Both the position numbers and the translations under genes were made by a program. From the NCBI GenBank assembly GCA_017454015.1, contig JAFTDW010000045.1:1-34410 (forward strand): DNA of 34,410 nt, read 5' to 3'. This document shows, piece after piece, positions 1 through 7,473 of this stretch (positions are counted from its first letter, which is position 1; each line of letters begins with the position of its first letter). Under the pieces are notes generated by a model. It was not told where the DNA came from and made no database searches. It was given only the letters and a program-made list of their open reading frames with translations. The DNA comes from Bacteroidales bacterium. Lineage in GTDB: Bacteria > Bacteroidota > Bacteroidia > Bacteroidales > P3.

Positions 1-118
1 CGGCAGTGTAAGCAAGCTTCCACTGCTCTTGCTGAACGAAAACGTTCCATTTCATGAGTCGTTTTCTGGCTGCGGCAGTGTAAGCAAGCTTCCACTGCTC
101 TTGCTGAACGAAAACGTT
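1..118 (+). repeat. R1 interspersed element, tandem pair (B subtype), entering the window edge
   Basis: Two nearly identical units lie 72 bp apart, with their common word beginning at 1 and 73. Each unit holds the dyad CAGTG..AGCaaGCT..CACTG and is bounded by GTTTTC and GAAAAC words; the link between units reads CCATTTCATGAG. The 72-bp period is 24 codons, so the reading frame of the following NfeD-like gene stays open through both units. The same B unit recurs inverted at about 13772-13850. The first unit is cut by the window edge. Confidence 0.85.
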
Positions 119-1429
119 GCGCGCGCCGCAGGTGTTGCCGACACGTTGCGCAAAGTGGACGACTGCAAGGTGTACACCTTTAAGATTGAAGAGGAGATTG
201 CGCCACCTGCATCCCTTCGCGTTGAGAAGGCAATGGAAGAGGCAGAGACGCTGAAGGCAGATATCATAGTTGTGAAAATCAACACATTTGGCGGTACCCT
301 CGACGATGCCGACAAAATCCGCACAGCCTTTCTCGACAGCAAGATACCTATCTATGCCTTTATCGACAACAACGCCGCCTCGGCAGGAGCCCTCATAAGC
401 ATAGCTTGCGACAGCATCTATATGCACAGTGGGTCGAGCATCGGCGCCGCCACGGTTGTCGACCAGATGGGCACCGTGCAGCCCGACAAATACCAGAGCT
501 ATATGCGCTCGCTGATGCGTACCACTGCCGAGGCAAGAGGACGCCGATCCGACATCGCCGAGGCAATGGTCGACCCCGATATATTCGTGGCTGGCATATC
601 CGACACTGGCAAAGTGCTCACATTCACCACGACAGAGGCTATAAAGTACGGCTACTGCGAGGCCCAGTGCGAGGATATTGCCGAGGTGCTTGCCCATGCC
701 GGCATCAAGAAGTACACCATAGGCGAACAACGTTACAGCTTTATCGACAAGCTGATAGGCTTCCTCGTGAAACCCATAGTGAGCGGTTTGCTTATCATGC
801 TTATAATAGGCGGCATATACTTTGAGCTCCAGTCGCCAGGCATAGGATTTCCTTTGGCAATGGCTGTGGTTGGTGCTGCACTCTATTTCGCTCCGCTCTA
901 CCTCGAAGGGCTTGCCGCCAACTGGGAGATTCTGGTCTTTGTCGTTGGCGTAATACTGCTTGCGTTGGAGATTTTTGTGGTGCCCGGCTTTGGCGTTTGT
1001 GGCATCTCGGGTTTGGTGTGTATTGTAGGAGGCCTCACCCTCAGCCTTTTGGGTAACGACGGGTTCGATTTCAGCCATATACCTACCATTCACATAGGCG
1101 AGAGTGTTGCCCTTGTGGTGGTGGCCCATACCATAGCGTTGCCGCTCGTTATATGGCTCGGCAAGCTGCTCTTCGAGAGTCAGCTTTTCGGTGGCTTGGC
1201 CCTCAACACCGAGCAGTTGGCCACAGAGGGCTACACCGTGGCCGATGCAGGCACGGCATCGCTGATAGGTGCCGAAGGGGTGGCTGTCACCATACTGCGT
1301 CCGGCCGGCAAAGTTGAGGTAGGAGGGAAGTATTACGACGCTGTGGCTTCGCTTAGTTACATTGATAAGGGCGCGCGCATACGCGTGACGGGCTACGAGA
1401 ACGGCAGCCTGAAAGTAAATCTTATTTAG
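2..1429 (+). CDS. NfeD-family membrane serine protease (ClpP-class), 5' end outside the window
   Basis: Membrane-anchored protease of the long NfeD (NfeD1b) type: an N-terminal ClpP/crotonase-fold domain, membrane helices and a C-terminal OB-fold. Counting from the TTG at 29, the protease domain spans about residues 45-230. A nucleophile serine lies in AASAGA (S118), and the probable catalytic lysine is K154 in QPDK, matching the Ser/Lys dyad known from archaeal homologues. Hydrophobic helices fill about 250-350, and the OB-fold runs from about 405 to the end. No signal peptide or in-frame ATG precedes the protease domain. The frame is open to the window edge through two R1 units that encode a 24-residue tandem repeat ([15 protein letters not shown]..), so the true start is probably upstream. 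These proteins act in membrane-protein quality control, often beside stomatins, but no stomatin gene is visible here. Confidence 0.85.
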   Translation, partial: GSVSKLPLLLLNENVPFHESFSGCGSVSKLPLLLLNENVARAAGVADTLRKVDDCKVYTFKIEEEIAPPASLRVEKAMEEAETLKADIIVVKINTFGGTLDDADKIRTAFLDSKIPIYAFIDNNAASAGALISIACDSIYMHSGSSIGAATVVDQMGTVQPDKYQSYMRSLMRTTAEARGRRSDIAEAMVDPDIFVAGISDTGKVLTFTTTEAIKYGYCEAQCEDIAEVLAHAGIKKYTIGEQRYSFIDKLIGFLVKPIVSGLLIMLIIGGIYFELQSPGIGFPLAMAVVGAALYFAPLYLEGLAANWEILVFVVGVILLALEIFVVPGFGVCGISGLVCIVGGLTLSLLGNDGFDFSHIPTIHIGESVALVVVAHTIALPLVIWLGKLLFESQLFGGLALNTEQLATEGYTVADAGTASLIGAEGVAVTILRPAGKVEVGGKYYDAVASLSYIDKGARIRVTGYENGSLKVNLI

Positions 1430-1493
1430 TGAACGTATGAGACAGGGTATCGCGAATGAACCGCCCCACCGAATGACTCATCATAATGCGAGC

Positions 1494-1539
1494 ACCCTAA
1501 AACCTTATAACCTTTTAACCTTAAAACCCTAAAACCTTT
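1494..1539. repeat. AACCTTAT-like short tandem array
   Basis: Degenerate 7-9 bp units of the form AACCTTAT, AACCTTTT and AACCCTAA are strung together. Similar arrays lie at 1646-1674, 16593-16631 and 17101-17138. This copy sits between the NfeD-like gene and the R3 pair. Confidence 0.75.
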
Positions 1540-1560
1540 CTGCCGCAGGCTGCGAACTGA

Positions 1561-1652
1561 GGTCATGAGCACCCGTAAAAATAAAAACATGGACAGCGAA
1601 TAACCAAAGGTCATGAGCACCTATGAAATAAAAACATGGACAGCGAATAACC
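1561..1652 (+). repeat. R3 interspersed element, two tandem copies
   Basis: Copies at 1561-1605 and 1609-1652 are about 44 bp each. They begin GGTCATGAGCACC, have the centre AATAAAAACATGGACAGCG and end AATAACC. The outer ends are imperfectly inverted (GGTCAT versus ATAACC). The same element appears inverted at 3348-3485 and 18079-18122. There is no open frame of its own. Confidence 0.8.
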
Positions 1653-1674
1653 CTTTAACCCTCCAACCTTATAA
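1646..1674. repeat. AACCTTAT-like array abutting the ABC exporter start
   Basis: Four degenerate units (ATAACCCTTT, AACCCTCC, AACCTTATA) run directly into the GTG start at 1675, occupying the position of a ribosome-binding region. Equivalent arrays precede pyrI and the 17149 membrane gene. Confidence 0.65.
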
Positions 1675-3336
1675 GTGAACCACCTCGCCAAAACCCTTGC
1701 CTTGATGTGGCGTTGCGACAGCCGCTCGCTGCTGTTCAGGGTGTTCTACACACTCTTGAGCAGTGTGTTGCCTTTGGCAAGCCTGTACCTGCTCAAGCTG
1801 CTTGTCGACGAGGTGACACGGCTTATAGACACCCACGAGGCGGTGGGTCACGGCAGTGTGGTATGGATAGCCGTTGCCTTCTGCGCCATCTTCCTGCTCA
1901 ACAGGATTGTAATAGCCCTGTCGAGCTACAACAACGATGTGATGCAGCAGCGTCTTATAGACTACATCAGCAATATCATACACACCCAATCGTCGCGCCT
2001 CGACCTGTCATACTACGACAACGCCGAGTTCCACGACACCTTTCACCGTGCGCAGCAGGAGGCCTCGATGAGGCCGGTGCAGGTTGTCAACAACCTGATG
2101 AATGGGGGAGGGGCTGTGGTTTCTATTGTCGGTGTTGTGGTGTTGCTTGTAGCCGGTGGCTCGTGGATGGTGCCACTGCTGATGATTGTGGCAGTGCTGC
2201 CCTCGTTTTTTGTGCGCCTCGGCAAGTCGCGTTCCATCTACCGTTTCCGCAGGGAGACCACACAGCTGTCGCGGCGAAGCAACTACTACTCCACATTGCT
2301 CACCTCCTACGTCTCGGCCAAAGAGGTGCGGGCTTTCGGCCTTGCCCCGCTGTTCATAGAACGCTTTGTGGATGTGCGTAGGCGTATGGTGAAAGAGATA
2401 ATGCGCATATCGCGCTGGATTTCGGCGCGCGACATCTTGTGTGGGGTCATCGAGACGGTGGCGCTGTTGGCTGTCATAGCCCTGCTGGCTTTCCAAGCCA
2501 CCTCTGGAGCCATCACCATCGGCTCGTTTGTGATGATGTTTGAGGCATTCCGCCGCGGCCAGGGCTCCATGACAACACTCGTGGCAAGTATCAGCGGGTT
2601 GTACGACAACAAGCTTTTCCTGCAGAACCTCTTTGAGTTCCTCGACCTCAAACCCGCAGTGGTGTCGCCAGCAAAACCCACGCCATTCCCCGAGAAAATA
2701 GAACGTGTTGATTTCGAGAATATAACCTTTGCCTATCCGCCCAACAGCGATGGGCAGACCCACAATGTGTTTGAAGGCTACAGCCTGACGGCCCGCAGGG
2801 GCGAGATAACGCAGATAAAAGGCCAAAATGGATTTGGCAAGACCACGCTTCTCAAACTGCTGCTGAGGCTCTACGACCCCACGCAGGGGCGCATAACAAT
2901 CAACGGCATAGATATTCGCGAGTTCGACCTTACGACGCTACGGCGGCGCGTGTCGGCTGTCTTCCAGGATTATGTGCGTTTTTTCATGACTGCGTCGGAC
3001 AATGTGCGGATGGGCGATGTGGAGGCGATGCTTAGCGGTGTCGACGACACACAGAGGGTGCAGTCGGCACTGCGACTCAGTTCCGCCGACGAGGTGGTCG
3101 ACAGGCTTTCCAAGGGGCTCGACACGCCGCTGGGCAGGCTGTTTGACGGCGGAGAGGAGCTCAGCATGGGACAGTGGCAGCGCATAGCACTTGCACGCGG
3201 ACTGTACGCCGAGGCGCCTATTGTGGTGCTCGACGAGCCTATGGCATGGATGGATGTCACTACCCGCGAGAAGTTTTGGGCTCACCTCGACGAACTGAAA
3301 AAAGAGCGCATAGTGATACTTATCTCGCACCTGTGA
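1675..3336 (+). CDS. ABC exporter half-transporter (TMD-NBD fusion), truncated at the C-terminus
   Basis: Homodimer-type ABC exporter: an N-terminal membrane domain with hydrophobic stretches near residues 20-45, 62-84, 143-185 and 255-293, then a nucleotide-binding domain. Walker A is GQNGFGKTT (383-391), the signature is LSMGQ (from 496), Walker B is VVLDEP (around 519) and the H-loop is ISH. The protein ends one residue after the H-loop histidine (ISHL-stop), where relatives normally continue for about 25-40 residues. The other two frames show no exporter sequence beyond the stop, so a simple frameshift does not explain it. An R3 element starts 11 bp after the stop, suggesting that repeat insertion or deletion removed the tail. 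The start is GTG with no upstream ATG in frame, directly after an AACCTTAT array. All catalytic motifs remain, so it may still work. The substrate is unknown. Confidence 0.85.
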   Translation: MNHLAKTLALMWRCDSRSLLFRVFYTLLSSVLPLASLYLLKLLVDEVTRLIDTHEAVGHGSVVWIAVAFCAIFLLNRIVIALSSYNNDVMQQRLIDYISNIIHTQSSRLDLSYYDNAEFHDTFHRAQQEASMRPVQVVNNLMNGGGAVVSIVGVVVLLVAGGSWMVPLLMIVAVLPSFFVRLGKSRSIYRFRRETTQLSRRSNYYSTLLTSYVSAKEVRAFGLAPLFIERFVDVRRRMVKEIMRISRWISARDILCGVIETVALLAVIALLAFQATSGAITIGSFVMMFEAFRRGQGSMTTLVASISGLYDNKLFLQNLFEFLDLKPAVVSPAKPTPFPEKIERVDFENITFAYPPNSDGQTHNVFEGYSLTARRGEITQIKGQNGFGKTTLLKLLLRLYDPTQGRITINGIDIREFDLTTLRRRVSAVFQDYVRFFMTASDNVRMGDVEAMLSGVDDTQRVQSALRLSSADEVVDRLSKGLDTPLGRLFDGGEELSMGQWQRIALARGLYAEAPIVVLDEPMAWMDVTTREKFWAHLDELKKERIVILISHL

Positions 3337-3347
3337 TGAATATTATA

Positions 3348-3485
3348 GTTGCTCGCTGTCCGTGTTTTTATTTCATAGGTGCTCATGACCTCAGTTGCTC
3401 GCTATCCATGTTTTTATTTCTATTTGTGCTCGCAGCCTTCGGCAGCTCACTGTCCATATTTTTAATTTCATAGGTGTTCGCTGTC
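3348..3485 (-). repeat. R3 element, three tandem inverted copies
   Basis: Copies at about 3348-3390, 3394-3437 and 3441-3485 read, on the plus strand, CGCTGTCC..TTTTTATTTCATAGGTGCTCATGACC with drift. They are the reverse complement of the pair at 1561-1652. The array begins 11 bp past the ABC exporter stop. Confidence 0.75.
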
Positions 3486-3497
3486 TCCGACACATTT

Positions 3498-3524
3498 GGG
3501 TAAAGAATTTAGTATTCATATTAG
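3498..3524 (+). repeat. R5 terminal-repeat-like sequence
   Basis: GGTAAAGAATTTAGTATTCAT followed by ATTAG matches almost exactly the inverted left end of the MITE-like element at 10341-10372, and more loosely 17614-17634 and 18183-18202. Confidence 0.65.
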
Positions 3525-3599
3525 TTTTTTTTGTGGGGGCGGAAGAGGCTGTCAGCTTCTCGAAATTCACAACAAATCCTCTTTCTGTTTATATTTTTT

Positions 3600-3631
3600 T
3601 TTGCTATTTTCATAAAAAAATAGTTACTTTG
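3600..3631 (+). promoter_or_regulatory. Probable Bacteroidota promoter of topA
   Basis: TTTG at 3600-3603 is followed after 20 bp by TTACTTTG at 3624-3631. This is one mismatch from the TAnnTTTG -7 consensus and has the usual 19-21 bp spacing. Transcription would start around 3638, leaving an untranslated leader of about 90 nt before the ATG at 3728. Confidence 0.5.
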
Positions 3632-3727
3632 CATTTTATGCGAAATGTGTGCAACAATTGCAATTGTGTGAACTATACATTGTTGTCGCAATTTGTTATT
3701 ATATATAGGTACAATTAAAAGCGCTAT

Positions 3728-6076
3728 ATGACAAAAAATTTAGTGATAGTTGAGTCACCGGCCAAGGCCAAGACCATCGAAAAATTCCTCGGCAAGGACT
3801 ATTCCGTCATGTCCAGTTACGGACATATCCGCGACCTTGCCAAGAAAGAAATGAGTATCAACGTAGACAACAACTACGAACCCGAGTACCAAATTTCGGA
3901 TGACAAGCGCAAACTTGTTGCCGACTTGCAGAAAGCTGTGAAAGGCAGCGATGTCGTATGGCTCGCCTCCGATGAAGACCGCGAAGGAGAAGCCATAGCA
4001 TGGCACCTTCAGGAAACTCTTAACCTCAAAGGCAAAGAGGTTCACCGCATCGTGTTCAATGAAATTACCAAGACGGCCATACTCCATGCCATCGAAAACC
4101 CGCGCGACGTCGACATGCACCTTGTCGACGCCCAGCAGGCTCGTCGCGTACTCGACCGTCTGGTCGGCTACGAGATAAGCCCCATCCTTTGGTCCAAAAT
4201 CAAACCCGCCTTGAGTGCCGGCCGTGTCCAGAGCGTGGCAGTCCGCCTCATCGTGGAGCGCGAAGAGGAGGTCCAGAATTTTGAGCGCCAGAGCTACTTC
4301 CGCCTTACCGCCAGCTTCGCGGTACCGTCGGAAAATGCCGAGAAATCCCTCGTCACCGAACTCTCGCGCCGCTTCGACACCAAGGACGAGGCCGAGCAGT
4401 TCCTGCGCAAGCTCACCGGCAAGAAGTTCACCGTAAACAAGGTCGACACCAAGCCGGTGCACCGCACGCCGGCCCCGCCATTCACCACCTCCACACTCCA
4501 GCAGGACGCAGGACGCAAACTCGGCTTCAGTGTGGCTCGCACCATGCAGATAGCACAGCAACTCTACGAGAGCGGATATATCACCTACATGCGTACCGAC
4601 TCGGTCAACCTGAGTGACTATGCCCTCGGCATGACCGCCGACACGGTCAAGAGCCTCTATGGCGAGCGCTTCCTCAAACAGCGCCGTTACACCACCAAGA
4701 CCAAAGGCGCGCAAGAGGCACACGAGGCCATCCGCCCCACCAACATGGCCAACACCACCATCAATGCCGACACTTCGCAAAAACGCCTCTACGACCTTAT
4801 CTGGAAACGCACACTCGCCTCGCAGATGAGTGACGCTGAACTCGAAAAGACCACCATAGAAATCGCCATAGAGGGCGAACAGGAACACTTCGCCTGCACC
4901 GGTGAGCAGATGCTCTTCGAAGGCTTCTTGAAGGTCTACATGGAATCGGTCGACGACGAAGAGCCGTCGCCCGAGTCGCCAGAGAATATACTGCCAGCCA
5001 TCGACGAAGGCGCAACGCTAACGCTGCAAACCGCCGAGGCCGCCCAGCATTACACCCAGCACCAGCCGCGCTACTCCGAGGCAAGCCTCGTGAAAAAACT
5101 CGAAGACCTCGGCATTGGCCGTCCCTCAACCTACGCGCCCACTATCAGCACCATACTCAAACGCGAATATGTCATCAAAGAAGACCACGAGCCGGAAACA
5201 GTGGAATGCATAGTGCTTACCCTCGACAAAAGCCTCGGCGTCAAAGTCTCCACGCGCAACGAGAAATACGGAGCCGAGAAAGGCAAGCTGGTGCCTACAG
5301 ACATCGGCACCGTGGTCAACAAGTTCCTTCTGGAACATTTTGACGAAATACTCGACTATAACTTCACCGCCACCGTTGAAAAAGACTTCGACGAGATAGC
5401 CACCGGCAAGAAAGAATGGCGCAAAGTTATCGACGGCTTCTACCAACCCTTCCACCGCAACATCCTCTCCACCCAGCAGAACAGCCGCCGCACCAGCGGC
5501 CAGCGTCTGCTCGGCACCGACCCCAAAAGCGGCAAGAACGTCTACGCCAAGATAGGCCGTTACGGCACCCTTGTCCAGGTGGGCGACACCAACAGCGACG
5601 AGAAGCCCCGCTTCGCAAGCATGAAGAAAGGTCAAAGCATTGACTCTATAACACTCGAAGAAGCTATGAACCTCTTTGAACTGCCTCGCACCGTGGGCAA
5701 GTTCGAAGACAAAGACGTGGTGGTCTCCGTCGGTCGCTTCGGACCCTATGTGCGCCACGGCGACAAGTTCTACTCCCTCAGCAAAGCCGACGACCCCTAC
5801 GAGATAACCCTCGACCGCTGCATCGCCATCATCAAGGTGAAACGCGTATCCGAAGCCGAGAAAGCCAAACTCAAAGACCTCTATCCTCACACCATAGGCG
5901 AATACGATGCAGGCACCATCACCAGCAACATAGGTCGCTACGGTCCATACATCACCTATAACGGCGAAAACTTCCGTCTGCCCAAAAACTTCGACCCCCT
6001 CAAGATAACCCTCGACCAAGCAATCGATGTGGTCAAGTCGTCACTGGAGAAAAAATCCAAGAGCAAGAAAAAATAA
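3728..6076 (+). CDS. topA: DNA topoisomerase I (type IA)
   Basis: Relaxes negatively supercoiled DNA by transient single-strand breakage through a 5'-phosphotyrosine link. The Toprim domain opens with LVIVESPAKAKTIEKFLG (invariant Glu at residue 9) and carries the acidic motif SDEDREGE near residue 81. The catalytic tyrosine is Y287 in ITYMRTDS. The SAGRVQS and PFTTSTLQQ motifs of the family are present. The C-terminal region has no zinc-finger cysteines; instead it has repeated GRYG/GRFGPYV modules (around 598, 675 and 735) and a lysine-rich end. At 782 residues it is the normal size for Bacteroidota. The ATG start follows an AT-rich leader with a recognisable promoter and looks secure. Monocistronic; an R1 repeat pair follows the stop. 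Confidence 0.97.
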   Translation: MTKNLVIVESPAKAKTIEKFLGKDYSVMSSYGHIRDLAKKEMSINVDNNYEPEYQISDDKRKLVADLQKAVKGSDVVWLASDEDREGEAIAWHLQETLNLKGKEVHRIVFNEITKTAILHAIENPRDVDMHLVDAQQARRVLDRLVGYEISPILWSKIKPALSAGRVQSVAVRLIVEREEEVQNFERQSYFRLTASFAVPSENAEKSLVTELSRRFDTKDEAEQFLRKLTGKKFTVNKVDTKPVHRTPAPPFTTSTLQQDAGRKLGFSVARTMQIAQQLYESGYITYMRTDSVNLSDYALGMTADTVKSLYGERFLKQRRYTTKTKGAQEAHEAIRPTNMANTTINADTSQKRLYDLIWKRTLASQMSDAELEKTTIEIAIEGEQEHFACTGEQMLFEGFLKVYMESVDDEEPSPESPENILPAIDEGATLTLQTAEAAQHYTQHQPRYSEASLVKKLEDLGIGRPSTYAPTISTILKREYVIKEDHEPETVECIVLTLDKSLGVKVSTRNEKYGAEKGKLVPTDIGTVVNKFLLEHFDEILDYNFTATVEKDFDEIATGKKEWRKVIDGFYQPFHRNILSTQQNSRRTSGQRLLGTDPKSGKNVYAKIGRYGTLVQVGDTNSDEKPRFASMKKGQSIDSITLEEAMNLFELPRTVGKFEDKDVVVSVGRFGPYVRHGDKFYSLSKADDPYEITLDRCIAIIKVKRVSEAEKAKLKDLYPHTIGEYDAGTITSNIGRYGPYITYNGENFRLPKNFDPLKITLDQAIDVVKSSLEKKSKSKKK

Positions 6077-6079
6077 CAT

Positions 6080-6247
6080 GTTCCATTTCATGAGTCGTTT
6101 TCTCGCCTCGGCATAGTGCAAACACTGCGTGATTCGCCCTCTGCGCTCGGCTTATCGAAAACGTTCCATTTCATGAGTCGTTTTCTGGCCGCGGCATAGT
6201 GCAAGCACTGCGTGATTCGCCCTCTGCGCTCGGCTTATCGAAAACGT
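6080..6247 (+). repeat. R1 interspersed element, tandem pair (A subtype)
   Basis: Two units lie 83 bp apart, with their TCGTTTTCT words at 6095 and 6178. Each carries the dyad word GCAAACAC..GTG and ends CGAAAACGT, with the link GTTCCATTTCATGAG as at 1-118. The pair starts 3 bp after the topA stop and runs into the upstream part of the TPR gene. Confidence 0.85.
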
Positions 6248-6303
6248 GCCTGATCCCTCAGCCCATCCCACCTCAAACACCTCACTCTCCATCCAGCCAC
6301 ACC

Positions 6304-7473
6304 TTGAAACTACAACCACTCGCCATATTGCTACTCTGCCTCCTGGCAGGCGCCGCCATGGCCCAGCAGCCCGACGGCACCTCGCCCATCAACGACCTTG
6401 TCGCAAAAGGTGCCAACGCCGAGTCGCTCGACCTGCCCGACCTCGCTGAAAAATACTACACCGAGGCCCTCTCCATCGACCCCTCCAGCGTGCCCTCACT
6501 GGTAAGCCTCGCCCTGCTGCACGAAAAACGCTACCACACAGAGCAGGCTATCTACTACCTGCAGCAGGCTCTTATGGCCGACACCTCGTCGCAACCCCCC
6601 TCGCCGAGCCCCTTCACCCCAACCATCTACGAACACCTCTCCCTTAATCTTGTCGACGCAGGCCGCTTCGAAGAGGCCCGCCACTACACCGACAAAGCCA
6701 TCGAACTCAACCCCAAGTCGGCTTCGGCATACGCCTCCATGGCGCTGATAGTCAACGCCGACCAAAACCACACGGCCGCTATGACATGGGCCAACAAAGC
6801 TTTGCAGTGCGACGCCAACTATGCCCGCGCCTACAACGTACAGGGCATCATCAACTACAACAAAGGCCGCGACAACGACGCCATAATCTGCTTCCGCAAA
6901 GCCCTCTCCGCCGACCCAAACAACATCGACGCCTATTACAACCTCGGCGTAATGTACACTCAGCGCAACAACTTCGAGACAGCCATCCAGACCATCAAGA
7001 AAGGACTCAGGCTGTCTCCCAAGAACACCAAACTCTACTACTACCTGGGAGTCGCCTACATGCAGAAAAACGACCCCGCAAAGGCTATCCAATGCTATGA
7101 GGCTATATTGCAGTACGACAGCCTCAACGTCAGGGCCTTCAACCAGTTGGGACGTGTATACCGTAGCCGTGGCGACTACGACAAAAGCATAGCGATGCAC
7201 CAGCGCGCCTCACACATCGACCCTCACGACCCAGCAGCCTACAAACTCATGGGGGAGACCTATGTCGAACGCGGCATGCTCGACAAAGCCCTGCGCAGCT
7301 ACCAAAAAGCAGTGCTCATCAACGACCACGACCACGAGACCTACTGCCTCATAGCCAAACTCTACAACAAACAAGGCAACTCCGCCCGCGAAAAATCGTC
7401 TTACAAAAAAGCAGCCAAACTCGGCAACAAGGAAGCCCAGGCCTGGATGGTCAGGCATGGCATGGGATGGTAA
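6304..7473 (+). CDS. Secreted tetratricopeptide-repeat protein
   Basis: Exported TPR scaffold of about 389 residues from the chosen start. A hydrophobic signal segment (LAILLLCLLAGAAMAQ) follows shortly after the TTG at 6304. Roughly nine to ten TPR units fill the rest, recognisable by the A-x-x-x-Y/F spacing and closing AL..DP or AI.LNP phrases; an insert rich in Ser and Pro lies after the second unit. The frame stays open upstream to a GTG at 6199, but that codon and the residues after it come from an R1 repeat and a proline-rich linker, so I prefer TTG 6304. The repeat may have displaced the original start. The stop overlaps the next gene by 7 bp (ATGGTAA), suggesting translational coupling. 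The binding partner is unknown. Confidence 0.85.
   Translation: MKLQPLAILLLCLLAGAAMAQQPDGTSPINDLVAKGANAESLDLPDLAEKYYTEALSIDPSSVPSLVSLALLHEKRYHTEQAIYYLQQALMADTSSQPPSPSPFTPTIYEHLSLNLVDAGRFEEARHYTDKAIELNPKSASAYASMALIVNADQNHTAAMTWANKALQCDANYARAYNVQGIINYNKGRDNDAIICFRKALSADPNNIDAYYNLGVMYTQRNNFETAIQTIKKGLRLSPKNTKLYYYLGVAYMQKNDPAKAIQCYEAILQYDSLNVRAFNQLGRVYRSRGDYDKSIAMHQRASHIDPHDPAAYKLMGETYVERGMLDKALRSYQKAVLINDHDHETYCLIAKLYNKQGNSAREKSSYKKAAKLGNKEAQAWMVRHGMGW

Larger units (their letters stand above)
3337..3727. other. Gap between ABC exporter and topA: R3 and R5 repeats plus the topA promoter
   Basis: The first 150 bp are three inverted R3 copies, followed by an R5 copy at 3498-3524 and an AT-rich stretch holding the probable topA promoter. 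Open frames here run through repeat sequence and show no protein character; I call no gene. Confidence 0.7.

Noticed and set aside
1-118. CRISPR-like array (repeated word with spacers)
   Set aside because: Only two units, the intervening segments are themselves the same, and no cas genes are present. It is a tandem interspersed repeat.
3337-3718. Frameshift continuation of the ABC exporter or small membrane ORFs after its stop
   Set aside because: None of the three frames shows the expected exporter C-terminus. The hydrophobic peptides are translations of R3 copies.
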